Part shown: positions 1 to 10,924 of the stretch, piece after piece
Layout of the letters: each line of letters opens with the position of its first letter
Position numbering within the stretch: position 1 is the first letter of the stretch
From: Oegoconia quadripuncta
Taxonomy: Eukaryota > Arthropoda > Insecta > Lepidoptera > Autostichidae
Length of the DNA: 64,000 nt
Direction of reading: 5' to 3'
NCBI GenBank assembly: GCA_949316235.1
Contig: OX438745.1
Location: forward strand, 3,415,001-3,479,000
Translations under genes and position numbers: made by a program
The notes under the pieces: generated by a model
What the model was told of the DNA's origin: nothing
The model's input: the letters and a program-made list of their open reading frames with translations, nothing else
Database searches by the model: none

Positions 1-462
1 TCACAGTGGCACTGGGGCCGGTCAACTGATAGTGAAAATATAATCTGTTCGATGCGTCTTTTTTACTTAAATATTGTATTTTATGTATAGTAATGACCGC
101 CTCTGTATAGTCCTCCCACTGTAACCCCTTATAGGACCAACAGTTGTACTTGCTCCGAGTCCGACGCTTTCTGAAGGGATACAGTTCTTTACGTGACTCT
201 CACATGTACTATGTAACTTAGTTATATCATGTTTTAATTATTCTTTTTTACTCTAAGGCGCAAAAAAAGCGGACAATCCAGCTTGCTGTGCTGCCCAAGA
301 GACCACACAGAATACTAGATAATGGTATAAAACAGGGAAAAACAAATTCGTTTCATCTCACAACTAACAGGACTGTAGCTAATAAAATTTTTAAAATTTG
401 CCATAAATCTCAAGTGATTAATGTCGCCATAGTAGCAGCATAGTACCGGTAGTAGTAAGGAC
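1..462. other. no feature recognised
   Basis: AT-rich intergenic sequence with no coding or repeat signature that I can name. Confidence 0.4.
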
Positions 463-660
463 AACAATGATCCTGTGGGTTTCTTGCGCCGTATCTTTTA
501 CCACAGATGATTTCCTTTCCGAAGCGATAGTAGCTTGGACATACCGACTGACAGATAAATGCAATAAACTTTTTTATTTTCAGTAGATTTAAATTGACAT
601 TCAACAAATGATATCATGTATCTTACGTTGTAATAAATGCTTGAAGTTTGAAGTTTGAAG
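463..660 (+). mobile_element. LINE 3' end with TTGAAGT tail (family D)
   Basis: Shares GTTTCTTGCGCCG, CCGAAGCG(A/G)TAGTAGCTTGG and GACAGATAAATGCAAT with copies at 9629-9835 and 35319-35493. It ends in a (TTTGAAG) repeat tail typical of 5'-truncated non-LTR elements. Confidence 0.65.
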
Positions 661-1524
661 TAGTAGGTAAATAGAATCTATATCTAAATACTTAATACAA
701 AGTCGCTGTACGCGTCAGTCTGAATGTTGTTTGTTGATGTTTATTGTTGGTCATAATCAAATACAGTTTTCACTATCAGTTAGAGAATTTCTTCGGAAAG
801 ATTTAAAGGGTAAGATACATGTAAATTTATATAAAGTAATGCACCCGATGCGAAGCATTGACGGGTTGCTATTTTCTGTAAATTTCGAAACGGGGACTCT
901 GAATGTTGCATCAAGCATTAAAATCGTTTAGATCACCCAAATGCTTATGATTGGACTATGGATAGGATTGGATTTTGGGATAAAGGGCGTGTTATATATG
1001 TATGGTTATTTACTTCTACCTATCACGTATTAATAAATAAGTAGTCTTTAGAACCCGGCTATATTTTTCATCAGAATTAGTTTGTTCGAATAATATTATT
1101 AAATTATTAAATTGATTAATAAAGAAATACACTCACTTTACACAAGACAACTCCTCCCCCATCTAGCGGTCAGCTGCGACGAGGTACAACTTGCGACTAG
1201 TTGTTAGAAAGTTGTTGAAAATAACTACCCATATTGGACCATCGAGTGCCACTACAGATTCAATGATACAAGCGGTCCGCGATAACTAATTTACGCTGAA
1301 ATATTGTCACAGTGCATACGCAAGCGGTAACATTACTTTTTGAAGTAAATAACAACATACGTAACTACAAAGTCTCATTCTAAGGCTGTTATAAAATTTC
1401 TGACTATCTGGATGATAAGAATGCGCGGACATGAACCGCTCGGCAATATCCAGTATATTTTATTCTTATTTTTCTTTATCGTATCATAAATTTAACAATT
1501 ATATTATTTTTTTATTATTTATAT
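661..1524. other. no feature recognised
   Basis: AT-rich. Short frames only; nothing I can assign. Confidence 0.4.
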
Positions 1525-1676
1525 AAGTATTGACTTATTTGAGCAACCCCGGAGTTTCTTGCTCGTTCTTCTCTGAGGAGACTGCCTAGTGAATGAGCGA
1601 TAACTGTATGTCATGACGATTTCAATTGTTATTCTTATAACTTACGAAATAAACATTTTTGATTTGATTTGATATG
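1525..1676 (+). mobile_element. LINE 3' end with TTTGA tail (family F)
   Basis: GAGTTTCTTGCTCGTTCTTC then TGAATGAGCGATAACTG and a tail TTTGATTTGATTTGA. The same family occurs at 3430-3780, 26668-26900, 27387-27665, 30640-30730, 32282-32660 and 57225-57650. Confidence 0.65.
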
Positions 1677-2928
1677 GAACTTGTTACCTATGGAAACAAA
1701 AGACGATCTCAGATCTCTCTCATACCTACTTGCTTTTTTTATTTTCGGGATTTTATTATTCGATATGGTTTGACATAAGTAAAGGAGTAAATAGGAGTAT
1801 TGCCCATCACTAGGTAAATTCATCATTCACAGACAGTTTCCATATGGCGGTTTGTTTACATAGCAATTCCATAGAATGTTAGTTTAAATTTAAAATTTAA
1901 AAACCCCCTAGTGTTTCTCGAAATGAATAATAATGCCATCCAGATTAACAAGCCAACTGTGTTAAAAAATAATCCCTGCAACGGCTAAAAGGGCTTGCCT
2001 GTGTGGACATGATAATTTTAGCATCGGCAAATTATGTTGCTCGATACAACGACTGAATGCTACACACAGGCGGAGGCCAGTTGCAACAACTCAATCAGAC
2101 CATGGCATTTTCGGAACAATCTCAATATTTAATGACACCTAAAGTTCGATTTCATTAGATCGATCTTGAGTTTACACAGGAAATACAATTTTATATGAAA
2201 AAATATGTCAAGCTCCGATTTAAATTTTTATATAATTTTTGTCATTGTCATGTACCTACATTATGTCGCAAACATGGCTAAGAGTCATCATTTAATAATA
2301 GATAGGTAGTGTGTGCAACAACATCGAGGACAACAAACTAAATCCTTACTCGTATAAAATAAAATACACTTCAATATATAAAAACTTACTTTTGAACCTA
2401 TGACCTACGGCTGTAAGTACCTACCTAATGAAATATTGAATTGATGATAGGTGTTATTGTGCTGCATATTTTAATTGATATTGTACAGTCGACGCCACGA
2501 CCGTAACACTTGTAAGCTGGCCGCGCGATGATACCAGAAATTTAAACTCAGTGAGACCCTCTGGAAGTGTTACCGTGCCGTCGTGCGGCCGCATATACGT
2601 ATACATCGAGGAGGTATTATTGATCTAGAGTGAAGGTCATTCATTTCTTATAACATCTTTATAAGAACGTAATCAAAGAATGATTAAAATAATGTATAAT
2701 TTGTGAGATCGGCGCAAGGTTACGAAATTATATCTACGGTCCAATGACGGCGACGCCGCAACGACACGGTGCGTTACATCGCACTAAGGCGCGATTAAGT
2801 GCTGCTTTCTAGACCACATATCTCACAGACGTCTAATGTTTGATTTACTGCGCCCATTGATTCTGACAACTAACTGAGATCTGAGCGAGGTTTGATATCA
2901 AGGTTTTTATTTATGTGTCCAATCCAGC
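1677..2928. other. no feature recognised
   Basis: Intergenic. A few short GC-richer patches (2490-2600, 2740-2800) but no reading frame or repeat family that I recognise. Confidence 0.4.
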
Positions 2929-3130
2929 CAGTCGCATTCGCTATTCGTTTTTAACAAAGTTAAACAATGTCTGGCGTGATCAGTCCTTGGATGGGTGACC
3001 TCTAGTGGCATTTTATTACGAACGTTTCCGTGTATCGGAGGGCATGTTACATAGTTGGTTCCGGTTGTTTTCAATTGAAGGCAGTCGTTAAGCCAAGTCG
3101 GTGGCCTACGGTGGCGGCTTAAAAACACTG
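2929..3130 (+). mobile_element. 5S rRNA-derived SINE
   Basis: Positions 2956-3000 read AAAGTTAAACAATGTCTGGC and continue to TTGGATGGGTGACC, matching the middle of eukaryotic 5S rRNA, including the box C internal promoter (GGATGGGTGACC). The rest of the 5S gene is not intact and non-5S sequence follows, so this is a SINE3-type repeat rather than a 5S gene. A diverged copy lies near 63285-63350. Confidence 0.7.
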
Positions 3131-3429
3131 ACTGTCAGGTGACTACTAGTCTGACTCAAATCTACCAATCCGCACTCCCCATACCCTCTCTCAGTGAGAG
3201 GAGGGTACTCTATCTCTGGAGTCCCAACAGGGGAGACGTATCAGGCTGTTGATCATCCAACAAAATGAAAAAAAATAACTACAGAACATGCAAATACTAA
3301 CAATATTCTATGTTTGATTATCAAAATGTGCAATAAGTTGAGACGACTAGTCAATAATTCGAAGTTTTTGGGCATCTCTGCTATTGTCCTGGTGTTTTAT
3401 GAAAATTTATTAACTTCGCGTCTTATGAA

Positions 3430-3780
3430 ATCAAATCAAAATATTTTATTCCAAGGGGATAAAATTATCACTGAAAACGTCACAATTAATATTAATATTA
3501 CATTTAAATTACTGCTCATTCACAAAGCTGATTCCTCAGAGAAGAACGAGCAAGAATTTCAAGGGTTGCTCTTTTAAACAGATTATGGGTTACAATTTGT
3601 GATTTGATAATTATATGAATAATAAGACAGCTATGTCCATGCTTGCTTATAATTCAAATAGTCAGTGATTTTATAATAGGCTTTTGCTAATAATTTCTGT
3701 TTTATGCTTGCTTTAAATTTATTTAAGGCAAATTTTGAATGTCTACTGGAACCTTATTATAAAAGCGAAATTATTAGGAC
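3430..3780 (-). mobile_element. LINE 3' end, family F
   Basis: TCAAATCAAA tail at the left, then GAAGAACGAGCAAGAA and AATTTCTGTTTTATG, matching the other F copies in reverse orientation. Confidence 0.6.
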
Positions 3781-4185
3781 TCCATGAGCTATCGATGTCG
3801 ATGGCTGCGTCCCTTTATATTAGACTAACAATAACCATTTTCGTAAGCGAAAATGATGTCACAGATTTTCAATTATTATACCACAGGCATTCTGAGACTC
3901 ATCACAAAGGCTCAAAATCAAAGGGGAGGACGATGCTCGGCTCGAAGTTCTAGAGTGTCCTACAACATCCATACTCAAAGTCGCTAGATGGGGGGGGGGG
4001 GGGGGGGGTTGCCTATGTTTAAGTGGCTAATGTGATGATGATGTGATTATTGTTGTTTTCCACGATTTCCTGTTAAGGTTATTCGGTTATTGTTGCAACA
4101 GAATAATTCATTTATTATATCGAATAATATATACATTGAGCTAGTCTAGTTGTAAAATATTTTTGTTCAATTGTGTTGGAACTTA
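3781..4185. other. no gene; contains a G homopolymer
   Basis: A run of about 20 G at about 3989-4009. Otherwise unassigned. Confidence 0.5.
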
Positions 4186-4273
4186 TTATACCGGATGAGT
4201 TTTTTTACCGTAAGGAAAAAAATAGGGCATATTAGGTAAGTGAAATAGAAGTTATTGGCATTGGTTGTTTTTT
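4186..4273. mobile_element. MITE family G, one end only
   Basis: ATACCGGATGAGTTTTTTTA, TAGGGCATATTAGG and GTGAAATAGAAGTTATTGGC match the left ends at 6886 and 40431. Confidence 0.65.
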
Positions 4274-4703
4274 TTTTTGCAATGCAGTACATCTAGTTGA
4301 CAGAATTAGATGTCCACGACTGGTGTGGTCGATGCGTGTGACATTTGTTGCATTACTGCAAACGTCTAATATAGCATGTGGTATGTACCTAATATTATTA
4401 TCGTAGAGATCAGTCGTACGCACGTGAGTTTGGAATGCCATATCCATTTCGTTTACATGCTTAGCTTCCGCATTAAAGGGATTACATACATAAGCAAAAA
4501 CTGCTCGATATAATTATTCACATAGCAGGATGAATACCTATATTATATTCTATCATGGTAATGTTCCCAAGAACTCGAGAGCTCCAAGCCAGTCCAAAAT
4601 AGATGATGATGAGATCGAGTCTCTCGAAATTCGTCAAATATTTTTTTGAAAAGAAACGACAGGCCCGTCTAGTTTAGCGATCGGAGGACCAAAATGCCAT
4701 TTG

Positions 4704-4942
4704 ACGACCGATTGATGTAGTGGATAGTGACTCTGTCAGCGAAACCAACGGTTGCGGGTTCGAATCCCGCGAGGGGTAAATGTTTGTATGATGAATACGA
4801 ACATTTATTCCTGAGTCATGGATGTTTATATAAATATTTATGTATGTTTATACGTTATCTAGTATCCATAGTACAAGCTTTGCTTAGTTTGGGACTAGAT
4901 GATTGGTGTAAGTATCCGAAATATTTATTTATTTATTTATAA
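4704..4942 (+). mobile_element. tRNA-derived SINE, family B, nearly full
   Basis: The head GACGACCGATTGATGTAGTG has box A, and GGTTGCGGGTTCGAATCCC is box B. It is followed by a tRNA-unrelated body (TAGTTTGGGACTAGATGATT) and a TTTATTTA tail. Five further copies and one short piece lie in this window. Confidence 0.85.
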
Positions 4943-5137
4943 TAAGCTAATTACAATAAATAAAGATTGTTGTTATTTTTATATTACGTTGCCATAAATT
5001 TTATTAATCTAAAACTTGAATGTGTGTGTGGGACTGGAGAAATAAATATATTTTATATCTATTCTATTGTTTAAACAAAATATGTTCGGGAAGGTTTAAC
5101 TATGAATTAATTGTTTCGAGTTCATCATAGAATTTAC

Positions 5138-5210
5138 CCCAAACGGGATTCGAATCCGCAACCGTTGGTTTTGAAAACAGAGTCACTATATTGCAATAGT
5201 GTAGCCTATG
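5138..5210 (-). mobile_element. SINE family B head fragment
   Basis: CGGGATTCGAATCCGCAACC and GTTGGTTTT in reverse orientation. The body is missing. Confidence 0.65.
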
Positions 5211-5484
5211 TAGAAGCTCCTTTAAAACCAAATGCATCTATCTAGTACTAGGTCTATCGAGATAGTTATATTTATTACGAATCAGAAAGGCATTTATTTA
5301 TTGTGAAAATAAATTGGTCAAGAACGAGTCGAGACTCTGATAAACAATGTTCGTACTTTGGTTTACTGCACTTCTAAACGTACCGTACCTATATCGTAAT
5401 GAACATCATTCAAATGATGATTTCATCCTATCATAAATCTAATTTGACTATTGATCGTTCATATTGATCATACAGCTGAAATAA
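5211..5484. other. no feature recognised
   Basis: AT-rich spacer. Confidence 0.35.
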
Positions 5485-5685
5485 CAATACAGCTGCAACT
5501 TCCTGCAGCGGTATTCCCGAACGAGTACGACATTGGAACCTTCAAGAAACGAGCCTACACCGTCCTCAAAGGCCGGCAACGCATCTGTGACCCTTTTGGT
5601 GTTGCGGGTGTCCATGGGCGGCGGTGATTCCTTTCCATCAGGTGATCCGCATGCTCGTTTGCCGCCCTCTCATATAAAAAAAATA
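5485..5685 (+). mobile_element. LINE ORF2 C-terminus and 3' end (family H)
   Basis: Translates to [27 protein letters not shown]..., [12 protein letters not shown] and a stop. This is the usual last stretch of an insect LINE reverse-transcriptase ORF. It ends ATATAAAAAAA. A reversed copy lies at 7541-7925. Confidence 0.75.
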
Positions 5686-5923
5686 GATAATCTTTATTCT
5701 TTATTGCACCAAAATATTACAATAACAGAGTACAAACAATAGGTCACGTACAAAGGTGGACTTATCTCTTTAAGAGATCTCTTCCATCCAACCTGAGCAT
5801 TGAAGTAAGAAACTTAGTAAATTTGGGGTTTAGCAGTAAATTGTGTGCAAAAGAAAACATCCTATAACGAATAATAAAACAAATAAAAAAAGAAAAGATA
5901 ACTGAATAATAAACTTACACTAA

Positions 5924-6560
5924 CATACATACACATACATACATACATAATGTCACGCCTGTTTCCCATTGGGGTAGGCAGAGACCACAGACTTCCACTT
6001 GCTACGATCCTGACACACCTCTTCTGCTTCCTTCACTCTCATAAGGTTGTTCATACATGCTCGTCGGTTTAGGGTACTCTTGACTTGGCCTTTCTTTAAG
6101 ACGTCCCCGATTTGATCATGGTACGTTCGCCGTGGTCTTCCCCTACCAACACTACCATCCACATTCGCTTTGTATATCTCTTTCGTAAGTCTTCTTTCAT
6201 TCATCCTCTCCACATGTCCAAACCATCTCAGCATACCTTTTTCAATCTTTGTCACTACATCTTCATTCACACTGCTTAACTCCCTAATTACACTATTTCT
6301 GATTTTATCTTTCAGAGTCACCCCATTCATACTTCTCAATGATCTCATTTCCACTGCATTTATTCTACTTTCATTCTTCTTTTGCCATACCCAGCATTCA
6401 CTCCCGTAAGTCAATGTTGGAACCAGCACCCCGCCATGAACAGCCAGACGAGCTTTTTTGGACACATTCTGGCTCCTCATAAAGGCATGCAGTGCTCCAT
6501 TTACCTGATTTCCGGCATTCACTCTTCTTTCGATGTCCTTCTCACACTTACCATCCCTTG
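5924..6560 (-). mobile_element. RTE-type LINE 3' fragment with 14-bp target duplication
   Basis: Flanked by TAAACTTACACTAA at 5910-5923 and 6561-6574. It encodes the RT C-terminal end in one frame for about 200 codons ([67 protein letters not shown]). The 3' tail is a TACATACA repeat. It is 5'-truncated, so inactive. Confidence 0.88.
5955..6560 (-). pseudogene. RTE reverse transcriptase C-terminal fragment
   Basis: Open to the stop just beside the TACATACA tail. It contains the YGSE.W motif followed by LRWFGHV.RM, the linker and C-terminal region after the RT palm in RTE/BovB elements. The catalytic FADD box lies upstream of the truncation and is absent. Confidence 0.85.
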
Positions 6561-6616
6561 TAAACTTACACTAAATATATTACATATACCTAATGCGAAA
6601 TATATACATAACATAA

Positions 6617-6650
6617 TTTAAATATATATATATATATATATACTATAAAC
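6617..6650. repeat. AT dinucleotide repeat
   Basis: ATATATATATATATATATAT-type run. Confidence 0.85.
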
Positions 6651-7059
6651 CTACATACACATACTAATATCACGAAAGATGGGAGAGGTAATGCTCTTTT
6701 AGCCTTTTCTTAAATACTGCAATTGAAGGGCTGTCCTGAATTAATTTTGGCAGTTTATTCCACATCATGGCTGCTTGAACTCTAAAGGAGTGAAAAAGAA
6801 AGTTTGTGGTGGCTCTAGGACAGGCAAGTGTTTTTGTAATGCAGGATCTTAATAATAATCTTAATAAGTCTATTTTCAAACAAATTACCGGATGAGTTGT
6901 TTTAACGTAAGGAAAAAAATAGGGCATTATTAGGTGAGTGAAATAGAAGTTAGTGGCATTGGTTGTTTAGTTTAGACGCACGCGCCGGCAGGAGGTTCGT
7001 AACATGCGAAATATATTTGAAATTCATATTATTTTCTCCAAGTTTTTTTTTTATTTCTT

Positions 7060-7461
7060 CTTCTTCTTATTTTTGAGGATGGCAACCAGTCAACCTCATT
7101 GTCGAGGGACATTACTGCCAGTTTCGAGTGAAAATTTTTATTTATCTTATTTCTTCAGTTTATAGGTCAGTCTCAATCAAAACAAGTAATTCGTCGTATA
7201 CAGAGTCTAGTCACGGTCAAGTCATTCTTCAGTAAAGTGGCAGAATGCTTTACACAAGGTTTTGGCGGCTTCTTGTGGGAACCCGAAAGCTCCGTTACGC
7301 ACTTTAATTTACACTTCCCTTCACCTGTACACCAACACTAACGTTTGCTGCACAATATTCTGCCATTATTAAGCTTCAAAAGTTAGAATGCACAAATTTT
7401 AAGACTTATAAAGAAAAATGCTACTTCACTCGCCGAGTTCCCGCCAAAAAGCCTTTTTTTT
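7060..7461. mobile_element. interspersed repeat family J
   Basis: The reverse complement of 53171-53505: CTTCACTCGCCGAGTTCCCG and GGCGGCTTCTTGTGGGAACC occur in both. Open frames not recognised; class unknown. Confidence 0.65.
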
Positions 7462-7540
7462 ATTTATTTAATTTAATGATGTAATTATGTGGAATAGGCT
7501 ACAAACGCGACCGTCAAATGGCACAACGCTTTATTCGATG

Positions 7541-7925
7541 CGGGTTTTTTTTTTTTTTTTTTTTTTAATATGAGAGGGCGGCAAACGAGCATGCGGGTCG
7601 CCTGATGGAAAGCAATCACCGCCGCCCATGGACACCCGCAACACCAAAAGGGTCACAGATGCGTTGCCGGCCTTTGAGGAAGGTGTCCACCCCAGAATAA
7701 GTAGGGCAGCCTGAGCGATGAGGGATTCTCCAGCAGTGCTGGTACCCTCCTGGGGTACTAACTCTTTAAATACCGCTACCATTCTGGAGAGAGACTGGAA
7801 GGTGAGCCTCCGGCGCCCTCGCTCACCGGACGAAGCGCAATGGCAAAATGCCACTACTCAGACGTCGGTCTTCTGCGAGAGGGTGGTACTTCCCCGGTCG
7901 AGCCGGCCCATTCATGCTGCAAGCT
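7541..7925 (-). mobile_element. LINE family H 3' fragment with long A tail
   Basis: About 20 T at the left (A tail on the minus strand), then the same end as 5485-5685 in reverse (GAGAGGGCGGCAAACGAG, CATGGGCGGCGGTGATT on the other strand). Confidence 0.75.
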
Positions 7926-7933
7926 AATAGCTT

Positions 7934-8007
7934 ACAGCGTGGCTCTACCACTACACTTACAGCGTGGCTCTACCACTACAACTTACAGCGTGGCTCTACC
8001 ACTACCA
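7934..8007 (+). repeat. three-copy 23-25-bp tandem repeat
   Basis: CTTACAGCGTGGCTCTACCA occurs three times in a row at the edge of a LINE-like insertion. Confidence 0.85.
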
Positions 8008-8114
8008 TGGTTTGAGAAAAGAAATTAAACTACCTATGCCAATACGTTCTATTATGCCCCATGCCTTATTATGCCCACTTCTAGGGCGTTTGTTTGTTAA
8101 TTTTGTTTGTAAAC

Positions 8115-8230
8115 GCTTTATTGTACTTCATACGATAAATATACCTTAATAAATTAAATGTAACTTAAAATTAAGTACGAAGGTGGACTTATCCCATAAA
8201 GAGATCTCTTAGAAAGTAGTGTGGAAAGAT
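8115..8230 (-). mobile_element. CR1-like LINE 3' UTR fragment
   Basis: Shares GGTGGACTTATC and GAGATCTCTT with 5745-5790 and the same orientation. Confidence 0.5.
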
Positions 8231-8397
8231 AAGGCGGGCCCTGGAGGGAAACTACCTTAAATCCTTAAGCTGGCTCATTTTACTTAAAGGAGACATTCAT
8301 TTATTTTTAAAAAGAAACAAAACTGCATTCAAAGATTGCTTGCTAGCTTGCCTCCCCCGGGACTCGAACCAACTAAAATTAAAAAAAAAACATTTTG

Positions 8398-8588
8398 TTT
8401 TATTAATAAATATTTCGGACACTTACACCAATCATCTAGTCCCAAACTAAGCAAAACTTGTACTATGGATACTAAATAATAAATAAATGTTCATATTCAT
8501 CACACAAACATTTACCCGTCGCGGGATTCGAACCCGCAACCGTTGGTTTCGCTGACAGGGTCAATATTCACTACACCAATCGGTCGTC
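8398..8588 (-). mobile_element. SINE family B, internally shortened
   Basis: Tail ATTAATAAATATTTCGGACA at the left, body AATCATCTAGTCCCAAAC, head GGGATTCGAACCCGCAACC and CACCAATCGGTCGTC at the right. Confidence 0.85.
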
Positions 8589-8984
8589 CCTCCCTATTTT
8601 ATTATACTAATCGATAGTATTCAGGATGAAATTTATCTAACAAACATTTGGTCTTACTCGGGAAAGTGAACAGAGACAATTCCGTTTTGCCATTCATGAT
8701 ACCGAATACTAAAAATTAACAGGAAAATTATGAATTAGCATTTGTACCTATGACGTTTTACCACTTGAAATGGGTCGATGTGTGTCATTGGCGCCCGATA
8801 GCGTAGTAAGGAGTGCCGGCTCGAAAAAGTGAGATAACGGGTTCGATAGTTCTTACTTTTATGCATTTGAAATGCGTTTACCTTAGATTTTAGAGTAGAT
8901 CTACCTCATAAAGTTATTCATGTCATCATCAACATATCAACCAGAGGACATCCTCTGCTGACCACAGTTCTCCATAGAGTTTTT
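8589..8984. other. no firm feature
   Basis: The stretch at 8790-8860 (GCGCCCGATAGCGTAGTAAG, ATAACGGGTTCGATAG) looks like a decayed tRNA-type SINE head. The rest is unassigned. Confidence 0.3.
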
Positions 8985-9075
8985 ATATTATTATGTTCTT
9001 TATTCTTCACAAGTTAAAAATATACACAGAGGAATAATTTAAACAGGTGTACAAAGGCGGTCTTACCTCTCTTCC
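8985..9075 (-). mobile_element. CR1-like LINE 3' UTR fragment
   Basis: TTCTTTATTCTTCACAAG and GTACAAAGGCGGTCTTACC match the 3' UTR type at 5690-5790 and 42100-42200. Confidence 0.5.
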
Positions 9076-9628
9076 AGACAACCGTGGCAAAGGAGCATAC
9101 ATATTATAGCCGCTAGCCGCCCTCCGTCTTAATTCTAGTTACCTACTAAGAATACAATCATTCTCTCTATATTTATCAGATGATTTGTGTGCATCAGAAT
9201 GACGGATGTACGTCAAAAAACAGTAATTCTATAGGCATGAAAGCAATGTTCTAGCAATGTGAGGAATGTGCGTATCACCTGGGACAATATTGTCGGTTGC
9301 CTTTCACGAAAAGCCCGCATCACCCCAAGTTCCCGATCTTGCTACAAATGCGCGTCCCACTTGGTCAGATAGCATACGCAATTCGTACGTACCTACATAC
9401 GTATTTGTCGGGAACGGTGACATGTCTCGACGTATCGAGAGGAATGGCAACCCTATATGATGTGAAGGATAACGCAGACTATAAACAATGTCCTTTATAC
9501 AAATATTGTTTGAGCAATGCATTAGTGAAACATCACATTCACATTATGTTAATTTATTTTAATATTTAACCGGAGACTAATTATTTGCAAATTGAAGTGC
9601 TTGTGTCAATGTAATGTCGGTAATATTA
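9076..9628. other. no feature recognised
   Basis: Overlapping short frames at 9266-9569 on both strands, none with a recognisable domain or biased codon use. Confidence 0.35.
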
Positions 9629-10030
9629 ACTTCAAACTTCAAGCATTTATTTCAACGTAAGATACATGATATCATTTGTTGAATGTCAATTTAAATGTAC
9701 TGGAAATAAAAAAGGTTTATTGCATTTATCTGTCAGTCGGTATGTCCAAGCTACTACCGCTTCGGAAAGGGAAATCATCTGTGGGAAAAGAAGCAGCGGC
9801 GCAAGAAACCCAGATCATTGTTATACTTTTTTTTAATAAAGTATATAACTAATACAACTTTATAATTTTGGGGAGCTGGTCGAAGTACACCAAGCGTGTT
9901 TGTCATTCAGATAGTCACTAATGTTATAATAACCTTTTTTTGCTAACTTGACATGATCTTTAAATTTTTTCTTATTGTAAAGGGTTTCAAGCATATCGGA
10001 TCTTTAAACTTAAGGAGACATAAACATTAA
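9629..10030 (-). mobile_element. LINE family D 3' part, minus strand
   Basis: TTCAAACTTCAAGCATTTAT tail at the left and the shared block at 9690-9815. The stretch 9836-10030 (LINE-like ATTGTAAAGGGTTTC, TTAAGGAGACAT) is probably its upstream part. Confidence 0.55.
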
Positions 10031-10064
10031 CATTAAAAATACTTTTATTAATAAGCTTTATATA

Positions 10065-10255
10065 CCGGAAGCGTACTGACCTGGAAACCCAAATATTTGG
10101 GAAACTGGAGGTTTTGTTTTAATCGCTTGTTTTCATCTCAAGTAATCGAAGTACAACAATGCTGTCAACATTTCTGCTTGATAAGTGGTCAGGTGCATGG
10201 ACATTTAAAAATGCAACGTCAACCAAACCGAGTATTACCTAAATGTACGCCACTG
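10065..10255 (-). mobile_element. SINE family A, diverged fragment
   Basis: GGAAGCGTACTGACCTGGAA, CAACAATGCTGTCAACATT and CAACCAAACCGAGTA follow the family A order. Confidence 0.55.
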
Positions 10256-10275
10256 AGAAAATAGGCGTCAATGTA

Positions 10276-10701
10276 TTAAGTCCTTCTTATGAAATTGGCG
10301 TTTTGTATGAAGAATTTCATTAAGACTGTTTTCTCCATACAAACATTTTTGATTTTTTTTTGGGAACGGCAAATCCAAATTTAGTTAAACTTTGTGTGTA
10401 TTATCGGATAATATTAAGTTAAGTATAGGCAGCGTTAAATTTAAAAAGTAACCGTTTTATAAAAGTTTCAGCGAATCTAAGAAATGATTATGGGGAGCAC
10501 AAGAAAAGAGCTCTGTTCAAATTTTTTTTATTATGTGATTTAGCACGGAAATAAAAAAATATTTCATGTGAAACCTTGAAATAATATTCCATTTTCCAAA
10601 TAAAAAACAAATTTGGATATAGCTTTGAAAATTGCAGGAATTGGTACATATGATTAACGAAGAAAAAAAACTCCAATTTCATAGGTAAAGACCCAATATT
10701 A
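10276..10701 (-). mobile_element. mariner MITE (family K, cecropia-type ends)
   Basis: Inverted ends around TATGAAATTGG(A/C)GTT: TAAGTCCTTCTTATGAAATT at the left and, reversed, GGGTCTTTACCTATGAAATT at the right. Near-identical inverted copy at 29843-30242. No transposase remains. The ends resemble those of cecropia-type mariners as I remember them. Confidence 0.6.
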
Positions 10702-10924
10702 TCGTTCTGTAATCAAACTCTTTAGATTCATTTTACAACTTTAAAACACTGGCATTTCAGAGCCATCGCAAATATCATAGGGATGTCAAAAAGAAAATCG
10801 CTAAAAAAATTTGTTATTTAATCATCTGTCACTCACCATTGTGATCTTTAACCAAATTCTAGCGGAACAATGCAACCCCACTATCAAAATTTAAAATTAT
10901 TCCGTGCCCGCAAACTGAACTGAA

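Larger units (their letters stand above)
5690..6885 (-). mobile_element. CR1-like LINE 3' part, interrupted by an RTE insertion
   Basis: The minus strand has the end of a reverse-transcriptase ORF (stop at 6670; FRVQAAMMWNKLPKLIQDSP, AVFKKRLKEHYL) and a 3' UTR ending near 5690 with CAATAAAGAATAAAG. The RTE fragment at 5924-6560 sits in that UTR with a 14-bp duplication. The 5' end is truncated at the junction with the MITE at 6886. Confidence 0.7.
6886..8065. mobile_element. MITE family G copy carrying two nested insertions
   Basis: The left end TTACCGGATGAGTTGTTTTA...GTGAAATAGAAGTTAGTGGC and right end AAATTAAACTACCTATGCC are inverted repeats, with GGCTACAAACGCGACCGTC in between, as in the copies at 40431 and 61019. 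Inside are family J (7060-7461) and a reversed LINE H fragment (7541-7925). Confidence 0.65.

Noticed and set aside
2956..3000. Possible 5S rRNA gene
   Set aside because: Only the middle of 5S matches; both ends of the gene are missing and unrelated sequence follows.
3989..4009. G homopolymer as a possible telomeric or regulatory tract
   Set aside because: A lone homopolymer of about 20 bases with no repeat context; length may also be a sequencing artefact.
4727..4780. Possible tRNA gene with GGTTCGAATCCC
   Set aside because: Box A and B are present but the acceptor stem does not close and the sequence continues into a SINE body shared by several copies. The same applies at 8519, 22555, 35249, 38798, 42300, 57425, 59890, 61755 and 63361.
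7531..7854. 107-codon minus frame ending SVSMGGGD-like then Lys run
   Set aside because: Translation of a LINE 3' end and its A tail, in the wrong frame relative to the real ORF2 end at 5485-5685.
9266..9569. Overlapping 64-90-codon frames
   Set aside because: Three frames on two strands overlap; none shows a domain or coding bias.
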